A stretch of 64,000 bases of DNA, taken from Clostridium oryzae. Its GTDB lineage: Bacteria > Bacillota > Clostridia > Clostridiales > Clostridiaceae. The notes beneath the pieces are model-generated. The model searched no databases. It had not been told where the DNA came from and saw only the letters and a program-made list of their open reading frames with translations. Where the stretch lies: positions 56,390 to 120,389 of the forward strand of contig NZ_MZGV01000008.1 of NCBI RefSeq assembly GCF_002029235.1, given 5' to 3'. Position numbers and translations under genes: made by a program. Position 1 is the first letter of the stretch, and each line of letters begins with the position of its first letter. Below, in pieces: positions 35,429 to 45,273 of this stretch.

Positions 35429-36373
35429 ATGTTTAATAATGATATATGCAGTCTATTAAATATACAATATCCAATATTTCAAGGGGGAATGGCTTGGATA
35501 GCAGACAGCTCTCTGGCAGCTGCTGTTAGTAATGCAGGAGGACTTGGCCTTATTGCAGGAGCTAATGCACCCGTTTCCTATGTTAGAGAGCAGATAAGAA
35601 AAACAAAAGAGCTTACTGATAAGCCGTTTGGTGTAAATATAATGTTGCTTAGCGATAATGCAGAAGAGCTAGCTAAAGTGGTTTGTGAAGAAAATGTTAA
35701 AGTAGTAACTACAGGTGCCGGCAACCCTGGTAAGTATATAAAAATGTGGAAAGAACACGGTATAAAGGTTATTCCCGTGGTACCTTCAGTAGCATTAGCA
35801 ATTAGAATGGAAAGAACAGGTGTAGATGCAGTTATTGCTGAGGGCTGTGAATCTGGTGGTCATGTTGGAGAACTTACTACGATGGCATTGGTGCCTCAGG
35901 TTGTAAGCGCAGTTAACATACCTGTGATTGCAGCAGGTGGTATAGGAGATGGAAGAGGGGTAGCTGCTTCCTTTATGTTAGGAGCTGCAGGAGTTCAGCT
36001 TGGAACTAGATTTTTAGTGGCAAATGAATGCAGGGTACATCAAAATTATAAGAATAGAGTATTGGCTGCAAAAGATATAGATACAATAGTAACAGGAAGA
36101 CCTACAGGCCACCCTGTTAGAGTAATTAAAAATAAACTTACAAGAAAGTTTCAAAAGTTAGAAAGTGAGAATGCTGCACTTGAATGTTACGAAGAACTTG
36201 GAAAAGGTGCTCTTCCTAAAGCAGTAAATGATGGCGATATAGATATGGGTTCTGTAATGGCAGGCCAGATAGCAGGTTTGATAAATAAAGAACAGTCCGC
36301 TGAAGAAATCATCAAGGAAATCTTCGCAGAAGCTAAAGAAACTATAGGTAAATTTGCAGGTGAGGTAAGATAA
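35429..36373 (+). CDS. fabK: FMN-dependent enoyl-ACP reductase II
   Basis: FabK reduces enoyl-ACP and replaces FabI in streptococci and clostridia. The 314-residue TIM-barrel flavoprotein has YPIFQGGMAWIADSSLAAAVSNAGGLGLI at the start (in pieces), GCESGGHVGELTT with the family's catalytic-site His, and PVIAAGGIGDGRG for FMN phosphate binding. Its position within the fab operon separates it from related nitronate monooxygenases. AGGAGG precedes the ATG. Confidence 0.96.
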   Translation: MFNNDICSLLNIQYPIFQGGMAWIADSSLAAAVSNAGGLGLIAGANAPVSYVREQIRKTKELTDKPFGVNIMLLSDNAEELAKVVCEENVKVVTTGAGNPGKYIKMWKEHGIKVIPVVPSVALAIRMERTGVDAVIAEGCESGGHVGELTTMALVPQVVSAVNIPVIAAGGIGDGRGVAASFMLGAAGVQLGTRFLVANECRVHQNYKNRVLAAKDIDTIVTGRPTGHPVRVIKNKLTRKFQKLESENAALECYEELGKGALPKAVNDGDIDMGSVMAGQIAGLINKEQSAEEIIKEIFAEAKETIGKFAGEVR

Positions 36374-37302
36374 TGGGAAAAATATTATTTATGTTTCCTG
36401 GACAGGGAGCACAATATGTAGGCATGGGAAAAGAACTCAGCGAGAATTTCAAAGAGTGTAGATTGTTATTCGAGGAAGCAGATGAGGCTTTAGGATATAG
36501 TCTTTCAGATATATGCTTCAATGGACCGGAAGATAGGCTTAATCTTACAGAAGTGACTCAGCCGGCGGTATATGCTACGAGTATGGCAGCGTTAAAAGCT
36601 TTAGAGGTTAGTGGAATATTCGGAGATATGACGGCTGGTTTCAGTCTTGGAGAATATTCTGCATTAACTTACAGCGGAGTATTAAATTTTAAGGATACAG
36701 TAAAGCTTGTAGGAAACAGAGGAAGGTATATGCAGGAGGCCGTACCTGTTGGTATTGGAAAGATGGCGGCAGTTATTGGTCTCGAGACAGATAAAGTGAT
36801 TGAAATATGCAAGCAGGTTTCAGAATTTGGTGTTGCTGAACCAGTTAATTTCAATTGCCCTGGACAGATTGTAATTGCTGGAGAGGTATTGCCTTTAGAA
36901 AAGGCTGAAAAAATAGTAGTAGATAATGGTGGAAGGTATGTAAGTCTTAAGGTTAGTGCACCGTTTCACAGCAGCATGTTAAAGAGTGCAGCCAAAAGAC
37001 TTAGAATAGATTTAGATAAAATTGATGTAAATCCAATAAAAATACCTGTGCTTACGGATGTTACTGCTAATTATATTAAAAGCCATAATGATGTCCGTGA
37101 TATTCTGGAGAAACAGGCAATGAGTCCTGTGCTCTGGCAGAATATAATAGAAAGAACTATTGAAGATGGAGCAGATACATTTATTGAGATTGGACCTGGA
37201 AAAGCATTGAGTTCTTTTGCAAAAAAAATAAACAGAAAAGCAAAAATATTTAATGTTCAAGATTTAAAAGGTTTAAAAAATGCTGTTGAAGGTTTAAAAT
37301 AA
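36373..37302 (+). CDS. fabD: Malonyl-CoA:ACP transacylase
   Basis: FabD loads malonyl from CoA onto ACP. The 309-residue protein has FMFPGQGAQYVGMGKEL at the start, the serine nucleophile motif TAGFSLGEYSAL (about residue 88), the VSAPFHSSML histidine region and EIGPGKAL. Its ATG overlaps the fabK stop (TAATG), so translation is coupled. Confidence 0.97.
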   Translation: MGKILFMFPGQGAQYVGMGKELSENFKECRLLFEEADEALGYSLSDICFNGPEDRLNLTEVTQPAVYATSMAALKALEVSGIFGDMTAGFSLGEYSALTYSGVLNFKDTVKLVGNRGRYMQEAVPVGIGKMAAVIGLETDKVIEICKQVSEFGVAEPVNFNCPGQIVIAGEVLPLEKAEKIVVDNGGRYVSLKVSAPFHSSMLKSAAKRLRIDLDKIDVNPIKIPVLTDVTANYIKSHNDVRDILEKQAMSPVLWQNIIERTIEDGADTFIEIGPGKALSSFAKKINRKAKIFNVQDLKGLKNAVEGLK

Positions 37303-37325
37303 ATTGTGTAACGGAGGAATTTTAT

Positions 37326-38063
37326 ATGTCAGATAGAGAATGTGCTATTGTAACTGGAGCCGGAAGAGGTATAGGTAAAGCCATAGCTCTTAGATTAGCT
37401 AAATCAGGAATAAATATAGTAGTGAATTACAGAAAGAGTGAAGATGAGGCAAATGAGATAGTAAAGCTCTTAGAAGCTGAAGGAGTGGAAGCTATAGCTG
37501 TAAAAGCAGACGTAAGCAAATTCGACGATGCAGAAGCCTTGATAAAAGCTGCAGTAGATAAATTTGGAAAGATAGATATACTCGTAAATAATGCTGGTAT
37601 AACAAAAGATGCTCTTATCATGAGAATGAAAGAAGCAGATTTTGATAGTGTCATTAATGTTAATTTAAAGGGCTGTTTTAATTGCACAAAGCATGTAAGT
37701 TCTGTAATGCTTAAACAGAGAAAAGGAAGAATAGTTAATATTTCTTCAATTATTGGTGTTATTGGAAACGCAGGTCAGGCTAACTATAGTGCTTCAAAGG
37801 CAGGGATAATAGGTATTACTAAGAGTACAGCAAAGGAACTTGGATCAAGAGGAATAACTGTAAATGCAGTTGCACCTGGATATATAGAAACTGAAATGAC
37901 AGATGTACTTCCTGAAAAACAGAAAAAGGCAATGCTTGATAGTATTCCATTAAGAAGAGCTGGCAAACCCGAGGATATAGCAGAATTGGTTAATTTCTTA
38001 TGTTCAGAAAGTGCTTCTTATATTACAGGTCAAGTAATAAATATAGATGGAGGAATGGTTTAA
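37326..38063 (+). CDS. fabG: 3-oxoacyl-ACP reductase
   Basis: The 245-residue short-chain dehydrogenase has the NADP-binding VTGAGRGIGKAIALRL, NNAGITKDALIMRM, the catalytic Ser (NISSIIGVIGNAGQ), YSASKAGIIG with Tyr and Lys, and VAPGYIETEMT. It reduces 3-ketoacyl-ACP. GGAGG lies 9 bases before the ATG. Confidence 0.97.
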   Translation: MSDRECAIVTGAGRGIGKAIALRLAKSGINIVVNYRKSEDEANEIVKLLEAEGVEAIAVKADVSKFDDAEALIKAAVDKFGKIDILVNNAGITKDALIMRMKEADFDSVINVNLKGCFNCTKHVSSVMLKQRKGRIVNISSIIGVIGNAGQANYSASKAGIIGITKSTAKELGSRGITVNAVAPGYIETEMTDVLPEKQKKAMLDSIPLRRAGKPEDIAELVNFLCSESASYITGQVINIDGGMV

Positions 38064-38064
38064 C

Positions 38065-39315
38065 ATGACTAATGATTACAAAAACAGAGTGGTTGTTACA
38101 GGTATGGGAGCCATAACGCCTATTGGTAATAACGTAAAAGAATTCTGGAATAATTGCAAAAATGGCAAAAATGGTATAGACTATATTAAAAGTTTTGATG
38201 TTAGCAATTATAAGGTTAAAATAGCAGCAGAGGTAAAAAACTTTAAGTATGAAGACTATATGGATAAACGAGAAGGCAGAAGGATGGATAAATACTGCCA
38301 GTATGCTATGGCTGCTTCCAAGGAAGCAGTAGAAGATAGCAGTATTGATTTAGAAAAAATTGATAAATACAGATTTGGAGTTGTTGTTGGATCTGGCATA
38401 GGAGGGTTATCTACTATAGAGGATCAGTATGATAAACTTAAAGCCAAAGGACCTGACAGAGTTTCACCGCTGCTTATTCCTATGATTATTTCAAATATGG
38501 CAGCAGGAAATATAGCTATAAAATATGGTGCTAAAGCTATGTGCACAAATGTAGTAACAGCTTGTGCCACAGGCACTAATGCCATCGGTGATGCTTTTAG
38601 GTTAATTAAAAATGGAGAAGCTGATGTAATTATTGCAGGAGGTGCAGAAGCACCTGTAACACAAATATCTATGGCAGGATTTACAGCGCTTACAGCTTTA
38701 AATACCGGCAACGATATAAATAGAGCGTCAATACCATTTGATAAGGATAGAAGTGGCTTCGTAGTTGGAGAAGGTGCAGGTATAGTTGTACTTGAAAGTT
38801 TGGAACATGCATTAAAAAGAGATGCCCATATATACTGTGAAGTAGTGGGCTATGGAGCTACTTGTGATGCATATCACATAACCTCACCGGATCCAAGTGG
38901 TGAAGGAGCTGCTATGGCAATGAAAAAGGCAGTTGAGGAAGCAGCAATTGAAAAGGAACAGATTTCATATATAAATGCTCATGGTACATCCACGGTTTAT
39001 AATGATAAATTTGAGACTGCTGCAATAAAAAATGCTTTTGGTGAATATGCATATAAAGTTCCTGTAAGTTCTACAAAGTCTATGACTGGGCATCTTTTGG
39101 GAGCAGCAGGAGCTGTTGAAGCTATAGTTTGTGCAAATGCAATAACTGATAACTATGTACCCCCTACAATAGGATATAAGGAATTTGACGAAGACTGTGA
39201 TTTGGATTATATTACAAACCAAGGAAGAGAGTTACAGGTAGATTATACGCTTTCTAACTCACTAGGCTTCGGAGGTCACAATGCTTCAATAGTACTTAAA
39301 AAGTGGAATAGATAG
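38065..39315 (+). CDS. fabF: Beta-ketoacyl-ACP synthase II
   Basis: FabF elongates acyl-ACP. The 416-residue protein has NRVVVTGMGAITPIG at its start, the catalytic Cys in VTACATGTNAIGDAF (about residue 165), His in NAHGTSTVYNDKFET and SVKSMTGHLLGAAG-like STKSMTGHLLGAAG, and SLGFGGHNAS at the end. The ATG at 38065 is 1 base after the fabG stop with GGAGGAATGG upstream; an earlier in-frame ATG at 38047 lies inside fabG. Confidence 0.97.
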   Translation: MTNDYKNRVVVTGMGAITPIGNNVKEFWNNCKNGKNGIDYIKSFDVSNYKVKIAAEVKNFKYEDYMDKREGRRMDKYCQYAMAASKEAVEDSSIDLEKIDKYRFGVVVGSGIGGLSTIEDQYDKLKAKGPDRVSPLLIPMIISNMAAGNIAIKYGAKAMCTNVVTACATGTNAIGDAFRLIKNGEADVIIAGGAEAPVTQISMAGFTALTALNTGNDINRASIPFDKDRSGFVVGEGAGIVVLESLEHALKRDAHIYCEVVGYGATCDAYHITSPDPSGEGAAMAMKKAVEEAAIEKEQISYINAHGTSTVYNDKFETAAIKNAFGEYAYKVPVSSTKSMTGHLLGAAGAVEAIVCANAITDNYVPPTIGYKEFDEDCDLDYITNQGRELQVDYTLSNSLGFGGHNASIVLKKWNR

Positions 39316-39333
39316 TGTTTTTAGGAGGATATT

Positions 39334-39798
39334 ATGAATTTAGATGTTGTAGAGCAACTAATTAAAATGATGGAAAAGTCTGCACTTTCATCTATGGAAG
39401 TGCAGTGGGAAGGAATGAAAGTAAAGCTTGAGAAGTCTGGAGTAACCAGTTCAGAAGCATTCAATGAAGTAAAACAGGAAAAGATAGAAAAAAAGGTATC
39501 AAATGTTGATAATAAGATAGAAGAAGGAATTGCAGAAAAGAAGTTTGAAGAAGCAGAAGATATAAGTTATATAAAGTCACCTATGGTTGGAACTTTTTAT
39601 TCATCACCATCTCCTGATAAGGAAACTTTTGTTGAGGTAGGACAGAGAATAGAAAAGGGAAAGGTTATTTGTATTATCGAAGCTATGAAGCTGATGAATG
39701 AAATTGAAGCAGAGGAAGATGGAACTATTATTGATATTCTAGTTCATGATGGTGATATGGTGGAATACGGTCAACCTATGTTTAAGATAAGAAAATAG
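39334..39798 (+). CDS. accB: Biotin carboxyl carrier protein of acetyl-CoA carboxylase
   Basis: The 154-residue protein has an N-terminal helical part, a charged linker and a C-terminal biotinyl domain starting [17 protein letters not shown], with the biotin lysine in [16 protein letters not shown]. AccB carries carboxybiotin between AccC and AccAD. AGGAGG precedes the ATG. All four acc subunits are in this operon. Confidence 0.96.
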   Translation: MNLDVVEQLIKMMEKSALSSMEVQWEGMKVKLEKSGVTSSEAFNEVKQEKIEKKVSNVDNKIEEGIAEKKFEEAEDISYIKSPMVGTFYSSPSPDKETFVEVGQRIEKGKVICIIEAMKLMNEIEAEEDGTIIDILVHDGDMVEYGQPMFKIRK

Positions 39799-39808
39799 GA
39801 GGAGATAT

Positions 39809-40231
39809 ATGGATATAAAAGAAATTCAGAAGATTATACCACATAGATATCCGTTTTTGTTATTGGATAGGGTCGATCTTGTAGAGCCAGGAAAAAAGGC
39901 TAGAGGAATCAAAAATGTGACAATGAATGAATATTTCTTCCAAGGACATTTTCCTCAAGAACCAGTCATGCCTGGTGTATTAATTGTTGAAGCTCTGGCA
40001 CAGCTAGGAGCAGTTGCTATACTTAGTTTGGAAGAAAATAAAGGTAAGATTGCTTACTTTGCTGGTATAGATAAAGCAAGGTTTAGAAGAAATGTGGTTC
40101 CAGGAGATACTCTTACCTTGGAGGTTGAAATAATTAAGATGAGAGGAACCTTTGGAGTAGGTAAAGGTACAGCTTTTGTTGGTGACCAGAAGGCGTGTGA
40201 AGGCGAGATAATGTTTGCTATAGGGAAATAA
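39809..40231 (+). CDS. fabZ: 3-hydroxyacyl-ACP dehydratase
   Basis: The 140-residue hot-dog-fold enzyme has [15 protein letters not shown] (catalytic His) and [18 protein letters not shown] (catalytic Glu). It dehydrates hydroxyacyl-ACP to enoyl-ACP. AGGAGGAGAT precedes the ATG. It sits between accB and accC, the usual clostridial and streptococcal order. Confidence 0.97.
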   Translation: MDIKEIQKIIPHRYPFLLLDRVDLVEPGKKARGIKNVTMNEYFFQGHFPQEPVMPGVLIVEALAQLGAVAILSLEENKGKIAYFAGIDKARFRRNVVPGDTLTLEVEIIKMRGTFGVGKGTAFVGDQKACEGEIMFAIGK

Positions 40232-40269
40232 TATATTTTTATTTTAGCAGTAGAGCATAAGGAGGACAT

Positions 40270-41613
40270 ATGTTTAAGAAGATTTTAGTGGCTAATAGAG
40301 GAGAAATTGCAGTAAGAATAATAAGAGCCTGCCGTGAAATGAATATTTCCACGGTGGCAGTTTATTCTGAGGCGGATAAATATTCTTTACATACTCAATT
40401 AGCTGATGAGGCTATATGCATAGGACCGGCAGCGTCAAAAGATAGTTATCTAAACATTGAGAATATAATAAGTGCAGCTGTTATTACTGGAGCTGAGGCA
40501 ATACACCCAGGTTTTGGTTTTTTGTCTGAGAATAGTAAATTTGCACGAATATGCAATGAATGCAATATTGCTTTTATAGGGCCTAGCGACAAGAGTATGG
40601 AGCTTATGGGAAATAAATCAGAAGCAAGGAAAATGATGAAAAAGGCAGGAGTACCAATAGTTCCAGGAACGGAAGGTACTTTAAATAACATAAAAGATGC
40701 TGTTATAACTGCTAAAGAAATTGGATATCCAGTAATGATAAAAGCTTCTGCAGGCGGCGGCGGAAGAGGAATACGAATTGTATTCAGCGAATCAGAACTT
40801 GAGAATGCTTTTAATACTGCTGCTTCTGAAGCTGAAAGCTGCTTTGGAGATGGAAGTCTCTATATGGAAAAATATATTCAAGAACCACATCATATAGAAA
40901 TTCAAATATTAGCTGATAAATATGGAAATGCAGTGTATCTTGGCGAGAGGGACTGTTCAATACAAAGAAGAAATCAGAAGGTACTGGAAGAGGCACCATC
41001 AGCATTAATAGATGAAAAGTTGAGAGAAGAAATGGGAAATGTAGCTGTTAGAGCGGCTAAAAGCGTTAATTATGAGAATGCAGGAACTATTGAATTCTTG
41101 GTAGATAAGGATCTAAACTACTATTTTATGGAAATGAATACCAGAATACAGGTAGAACATGGAATAACAGAACTGGTAACAGGAATAGATATAGTAAAAG
41201 AGCAGATTAAAATAGCTAGTGGAGAACCATTAAAATATCAGCAGAGTGATATAGTGATAAAAGGTCATGCAATTGAATGCAGGATAAATGCTGAGGATCC
41301 GGAGAATAATTTTAAACCGTCTCCAGGTACAATAACAGAAATAAACATTCCGGGTGGACCAGGTATAAGAATGGACAGTTCAATATATCAGGGATATACT
41401 GTTCCTCCATATTATGATTCAATGTTAGCTAAAATTATGGCTTATGGTGAAAATAGAGAAGAAGCTATTGCAAGAATGAAAAGAGCGCTGTATGAGTTAA
41501 TTATAGAAGGACCTAAGAATAATATAGAATTTCAATATGATATATTGGAAAATGAAGAATTTGTAAAAGGGAATTATAATACGTCATTTTTAAAAGATAA
41601 GATGGTGAAGTAA
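40270..41613 (+). CDS. accC: Biotin carboxylase subunit of acetyl-CoA carboxylase
   Basis: The 447-residue ATP-grasp enzyme starts [24 protein letters not shown], has the glycine-rich ATP loop [25 protein letters not shown] and [26 protein letters not shown] (cited in pieces). It carboxylates the biotin of AccB using bicarbonate and ATP. AAGGAGG is 7 bases upstream of the ATG. accD starts 1 base after the stop. Confidence 0.97.
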   Translation: MFKKILVANRGEIAVRIIRACREMNISTVAVYSEADKYSLHTQLADEAICIGPAASKDSYLNIENIISAAVITGAEAIHPGFGFLSENSKFARICNECNIAFIGPSDKSMELMGNKSEARKMMKKAGVPIVPGTEGTLNNIKDAVITAKEIGYPVMIKASAGGGGRGIRIVFSESELENAFNTAASEAESCFGDGSLYMEKYIQEPHHIEIQILADKYGNAVYLGERDCSIQRRNQKVLEEAPSALIDEKLREEMGNVAVRAAKSVNYENAGTIEFLVDKDLNYYFMEMNTRIQVEHGITELVTGIDIVKEQIKIASGEPLKYQQSDIVIKGHAIECRINAEDPENNFKPSPGTITEINIPGGPGIRMDSSIYQGYTVPPYYDSMLAKIMAYGENREEAIARMKRALYELIIEGPKNNIEFQYDILENEEFVKGNYNTSFLKDKMVK

Positions 41614-41614
41614 T

Positions 41615-42481
41615 ATGCTTAGAGATTTATTCAAAAAAAATAAATATATAACAGTAAGCACAACTAGTTTTGACAGTATATCAGAGGAGAACAAACCTAT
41701 AATTCCTGATGGACTTTGGGTTAAGTGCAGCGGTTGTGGTAAAATTTTATATAAAGATGATATAGATAACAGTTATGAAGTCTGCCCATATTGTAATTAT
41801 CATTTTAGACTGTCGGCTTACAAGAGAATAGAATATTTAGTAGACAAGGAAAGTTTTGAAGAATTTGATAAAGTACTTTCAGGAGGGAATCCAATTAAAT
41901 TTAAAGGGTATGAAGAAAAGGTAGCAGCAGCGAGAGAAAGCTCTGGAATAAATGAAGCAGTTGTTACTGGAATTGGAAAGATAGATGGAGAAGAAACAGT
42001 TATAGGTGTAATGGACAGTCATTTTATGATGGGGAGTATGGGTTATGCAGTAGGTGAAAAATTAGCAAGGGCTTTCGAATATGCTACAGAAAATGCAAAG
42101 CCTATAATAGTGTTTACTACTTCTGGAGGTGCCAGAATGCAGGAAGGCATAATATCTCTTATGCAAATGGCAAAGGTAAGTGCGGCTGCTGCTAAGCATA
42201 GTGAAAAGGGACTGCTATATATTACAGTACTTACAGATCCTACCACTGGCGGAGTTACTGCTAGCTTTGCTATGCAAGGTGATATAATTTTAGCTGAGCC
42301 TAAAGCTTTAGTTGGTTTTGCAGGAAAAAGGGTAATAAAGGGAACAATTAATCAGGAACTTCCAGAAGGTTTCCAAAGTGCAGAGTTTTTGCTAAAGAAA
42401 GGTTTTATTGATGAAATAGTTGAAAGAAAATATATGAAAAGTGAGCTAAGCAAAATTTTAAGGCTGCATAAGGAGAGATAG
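41615..42481 (+). CDS. accD: Acetyl-CoA carboxylase carboxyltransferase subunit beta
   Basis: The 288-residue protein has the N-terminal zinc ribbon (CSGCGKILY and CPYCNYHF, about residues 34-58) and the crotonase-like core with [25 protein letters not shown] and [18 protein letters not shown] (cited in pieces). It transfers carboxyl from biotin to acetyl-CoA together with AccA. It is followed by accA after 3 bases. Confidence 0.97.
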   Translation: MLRDLFKKNKYITVSTTSFDSISEENKPIIPDGLWVKCSGCGKILYKDDIDNSYEVCPYCNYHFRLSAYKRIEYLVDKESFEEFDKVLSGGNPIKFKGYEEKVAAARESSGINEAVVTGIGKIDGEETVIGVMDSHFMMGSMGYAVGEKLARAFEYATENAKPIIVFTTSGGARMQEGIISLMQMAKVSAAAAKHSEKGLLYITVLTDPTTGGVTASFAMQGDIILAEPKALVGFAGKRVIKGTINQELPEGFQSAEFLLKKGFIDEIVERKYMKSELSKILRLHKER

Positions 42482-42484
42482 AGT

Positions 42485-43291
42485 ATGATGTCAGCAGAAA
42501 AAAGTGCATGGGAAAAAGTTGGTATTGCTAGACTTCCGGAAAGGCCAACTGCTAAAACTTATATTGATAATATATTCACAGACTTTATTGAACTACATGG
42601 AGATAGGTGCTTTGGAGATGATACTGCTATAATAGGAGGAATAGGGCGCTTAAACGGAAGGCCTGTTACTATTATAGGTGAAGAAAAAGGTGGAAATACT
42701 AAGGAGAAACTTTATAGAAACTTTGGATGTCCTAACCCTGAAGGTTATAGAAAGTCTTTAAGACTTATGAAGCAAGCTGAAAAATTTAAACGACCTATAA
42801 TTTGTTTTGTTGATACGCAAGGTGCGTTTTGCGGAATTGGAGCTGAAGAAAGAGGTCAAGGTGAAGCTATTGCAGATAACTTAATCAGTATGGTGAATCT
42901 AAAAGTACCTATAATTTCAGTTGTGATTGGTGAAGGCGGTAGTGGCGGAGCATTAGCGTTAGCTGTAGCTGATAAAGTATGGATGCTTGAAAACTCTACT
43001 TATTCCATTCTATCTCCTGAAGGGTTTGCTAGCATTCTATGGAAGGATGCAGCCAAAGCCGAAAAGGCTGCCGAGGCTATGAAACTTACTGCAAGTGATT
43101 TATTTAAGCTAAAAGTAATAGATAAAATAATAAAGGAACCAGACGGTGGGGCACACAAGAATGTAGATTTAATGGTAAAAAATCTGAGAGAAGAGTTGGT
43201 AAAAGAAATGGAATCATTAGTTTTATCAGATGTGAATTTGCTATTAAAAAATCGATATGAAAAGTTTAGAAAGATGGGAAGCCAAATATAA
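42485..43291 (+). CDS. accA: Acetyl-CoA carboxylase carboxyltransferase subunit alpha
   Basis: The 268-residue protein shows [32 protein letters not shown]-like [36 protein letters not shown] and [19 protein letters not shown] (cited in pieces). It is shorter than the Escherichia coli form because the N-terminal extension is absent, as usual in Firmicutes. It is the last gene of the fab/acc operon and is followed by a terminator. Confidence 0.97.
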   Translation: MMSAEKSAWEKVGIARLPERPTAKTYIDNIFTDFIELHGDRCFGDDTAIIGGIGRLNGRPVTIIGEEKGGNTKEKLYRNFGCPNPEGYRKSLRLMKQAEKFKRPIICFVDTQGAFCGIGAEERGQGEAIADNLISMVNLKVPIISVVIGEGGSGGALALAVADKVWMLENSTYSILSPEGFASILWKDAAKAEKAAEAMKLTASDLFKLKVIDKIIKEPDGGAHKNVDLMVKNLREELVKEMESLVLSDVNLLLKNRYEKFRKMGSQI

Positions 43292-43306
43292 CATATATTT
43301 TATATA

Positions 43307-43358
43307 AAGCAGTGAAGTGTTGGATACACATTATCAAGCACTTCGCTGCTTTTATTTT
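43307..43358 (+). terminator. Terminator of the fab/acc operon
   Basis: AAGCAGTGAAGTG pairs with CACTTCGCTGCTT across a 17-base loop, followed by TTTATTTTA. Confidence 0.85.
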
Positions 43359-43420
43359 ACTGGTATATTCTATGATTATGAATATTTATAAAAAATAATT
43401 TTAAATTTTTTCAAAAAAAC

Positions 43421-43480
43421 TGTGCAAAGTAAGATTTCTTGGTGTATAATATATGTATATTTAAACATACATATGTATAT
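43421..43480 (+). promoter_or_regulatory. Promoter and AT-rich palindromes upstream of the OTC gene
   Basis: TGTGCA (43421-43426), an 18-base spacer and TATAAT (43445-43450) form a moderate promoter. Immediately downstream, 43451-43480 contains repeated TATGTATA/TATACATA-like inverted repeats that could be an ArgR or other operator; the match to an ARG box is not good enough to name it. Confidence 0.45.
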
Positions 43481-43501
43481 TAATACAAAGGAGTGATTTA
43501 T

Positions 43502-44482
43502 ATGCCTATTAATTTAAAAGGGAAAAATTTTTTATCTATAATGGATTTTACAGCTCAAGAGATAAGATATATGTTGGATTTAGCTCACAGCCTCAAGAGT
43601 AAAAAGAGAGCTGGAATAAGAGGTAAGCTTTTAGAGGGGAAAAATATTGTACTTCTATTTGACAAAACTTCTACGAGGACTAGATGTTCATTTGAGGTAG
43701 GGGCTTATGATGAAGGAGCACACGTTACCTACTTAAGTAATTCACAGATAGGTAAGAAAGAATCTATAGAGGATACTGCTAAAGTACTTGGAAGATTTTA
43801 TGACGGTATTGAATTTAGAGGCTATGAGCCTGAAACATTGGAAACATTAGCTAGATACGCTGGTGTACCAGTATGGAATGGTCTTACAGATGAAGATCAT
43901 CCTACGCAGGTATTAGCCGATTTCATAACAATTGAAGAACACATAAAAAAACCATTAAAGGGTATCAAGTTTGTGTTTGTTGGAGATGCCAAAAATAATA
44001 TGTCCAATGCGCTAATGTATGGATGTAGTAAAATGGGAATGACATATGTAGCTTTTTGTCCCAAAGAACTTCAACCTGATGAAGAAGTGTTGAAAAAAGC
44101 TAATGAAGAGGCACAGAAAAGCGGAGGCAAAATAATAGTTACAGATAACATTGAAGATTTAAAAGGGACTGATGTAATATATACCGATATATGGGCATCA
44201 ATGGGAGAAGAGGATAAGACAGCAGAGAAAGTTAAATTACTATCAAATTATAAGGTTACAATGGACATGCTTAAAGCTACAGAAAATGAAGATGTGTTGT
44301 TTATGCATTGCCTTCCTGCTTATCATGACTTTAGCACCGAAACTGCTAAGAAATATAAAGAGCTTGGAATAGACATCAGGGAGGTAGAGGATGAAGTATT
44401 TAGAAGCAAGCATTCTGTTGTGTTTGATCAGGCAGAAAACAGACTTCATTCAATAAAGTCAGTCATTGTTGCAACTTTATAA
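43502..44482 (+). CDS. argF: Ornithine carbamoyltransferase
   Basis: The enzyme transfers carbamoyl phosphate to ornithine. The product (326 residues from the ATG at 43502, which has AAAGGAG 8 bases upstream) has the carbamoyl-phosphate motif [21 protein letters not shown] and the ornithine site HCLPAYHD. No arginine biosynthesis or arcA/arcC gene is adjacent, so an anabolic (argF) or catabolic (arcB) role cannot be decided; the [16 protein letters not shown] start resembles both. Confidence 0.93.
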   Translation: MPINLKGKNFLSIMDFTAQEIRYMLDLAHSLKSKKRAGIRGKLLEGKNIVLLFDKTSTRTRCSFEVGAYDEGAHVTYLSNSQIGKKESIEDTAKVLGRFYDGIEFRGYEPETLETLARYAGVPVWNGLTDEDHPTQVLADFITIEEHIKKPLKGIKFVFVGDAKNNMSNALMYGCSKMGMTYVAFCPKELQPDEEVLKKANEEAQKSGGKIIVTDNIEDLKGTDVIYTDIWASMGEEDKTAEKVKLLSNYKVTMDMLKATENEDVLFMHCLPAYHDFSTETAKKYKELGIDIREVEDEVFRSKHSVVFDQAENRLHSIKSVIVATL

Positions 44483-44615
44483 TTGAATATTATAAATACA
44501 GAATCATGCATTAACAATAAATATGATAAACAATTTTAGTGATGAAATTGAAAAGCTTAGTGAAACAATAAAAAAATTATTTAATTAATATTTTAGAACA
44601 TAATATAAAATCAAA

Positions 44616-44653
44616 TAAGCACATAAGTTAGAAAGAACTTATGTGCTTTTACG
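44616..44653 (+). terminator. Terminator after the OTC gene
   Basis: AAGCACATAAGTT-AGAAAG-AACTTATGTGCTT followed by TTAC. The 337-base gap before iscR otherwise holds a doubtful 21-codon frame (44523-44588) and the iscR promoter. Confidence 0.85.
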
Positions 44654-44740
44654 TATACTTAAAAGCTGGCAAAGTACATACCTTCATTTCTAATTCCTTG
44701 TTTAGTATTCATAACTAAATAGTCTTAAACAGGATTGCAT

Positions 44741-44769
44741 TTGACAATCTTAATAAAAATTGTTATTCT
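44741..44769 (+). promoter_or_regulatory. Promoter of iscR-iscS
   Basis: TTGACA (44741-44746), a 17-base spacer and TATTCT (44764-44769). The first gene encodes an Rrf2 regulator, so autoregulation at this site is plausible. Confidence 0.6.
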
Positions 44770-44819
44770 GAAAAAGAAATAAAGTTTAGTAAATAACTCG
44801 GAATTAAGGAAGTGGTTAA

Positions 44820-45245
44820 ATGAAGCTGTCTACTAAAGGAAGATATGGAGTTAAGGCAATGGTTGATTTGGCCATATATTATAGTGATGAACCAATATCA
44901 ATAAAGAGTATTGCAGAGAGGCAGAAAATATCTGAGTACTATTTAGAACAATTATTTTCACCATTAAGAAAAGCTGGACTCATAAAAAGTATTAGAGGAG
45001 CACAGGGAGGATATGTGCTGGGAAAAGATCCTAATGATATAACAGTAGCGCAGATTATAGATGTGCTTGAAGGACCTATAGAAATATCCGAATGCTTAGA
45101 CAACAATTTCTGCAGCAATGAGGACTGCTGTGCTACTAGACTTTTATGGGAAAAAATACAGGTAAGTATAGATAAAGTATTAGAAACTACGACACTTATG
45201 GATATAGTAAATGACTATAAAAGGATAAATGGAATAAACGCATGA
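44820..45245 (+). CDS. iscR: Rrf2-family regulator, IscR-like
   Basis: The 141-residue protein has the Rrf2 winged helix (MKLSTKGRYGVKAMVDLA, then IAERQKISEYYLEQLFSPLRKAGLIKSIRGAQGGY in pieces) and a cysteine cluster, EISECLDNNFCSNEDCCATR, suited to an Fe-S cluster. IscR senses Fe-S status. It is placed directly before the cysteine desulfurase, which strongly supports the call. Confidence 0.92.
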   Translation: MKLSTKGRYGVKAMVDLAIYYSDEPISIKSIAERQKISEYYLEQLFSPLRKAGLIKSIRGAQGGYVLGKDPNDITVAQIIDVLEGPIEISECLDNNFCSNEDCCATRLLWEKIQVSIDKVLETTTLMDIVNDYKRINGINA

Positions 45246-45273
45246 TATATATAATCTTTGGAGTGTGATTGAT

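Noticed and set aside
43451..43480. ARG box upstream of the OTC gene
   Set aside because: The palindromic TATGTATA repeats lack the TGAAT/ATTCA core of ARG boxes; kept only as an unspecified inverted repeat.
44523..44588. 21-codon frame after the OTC gene
   Set aside because: Too short, no ribosome binding site, directly before the OTC terminator.
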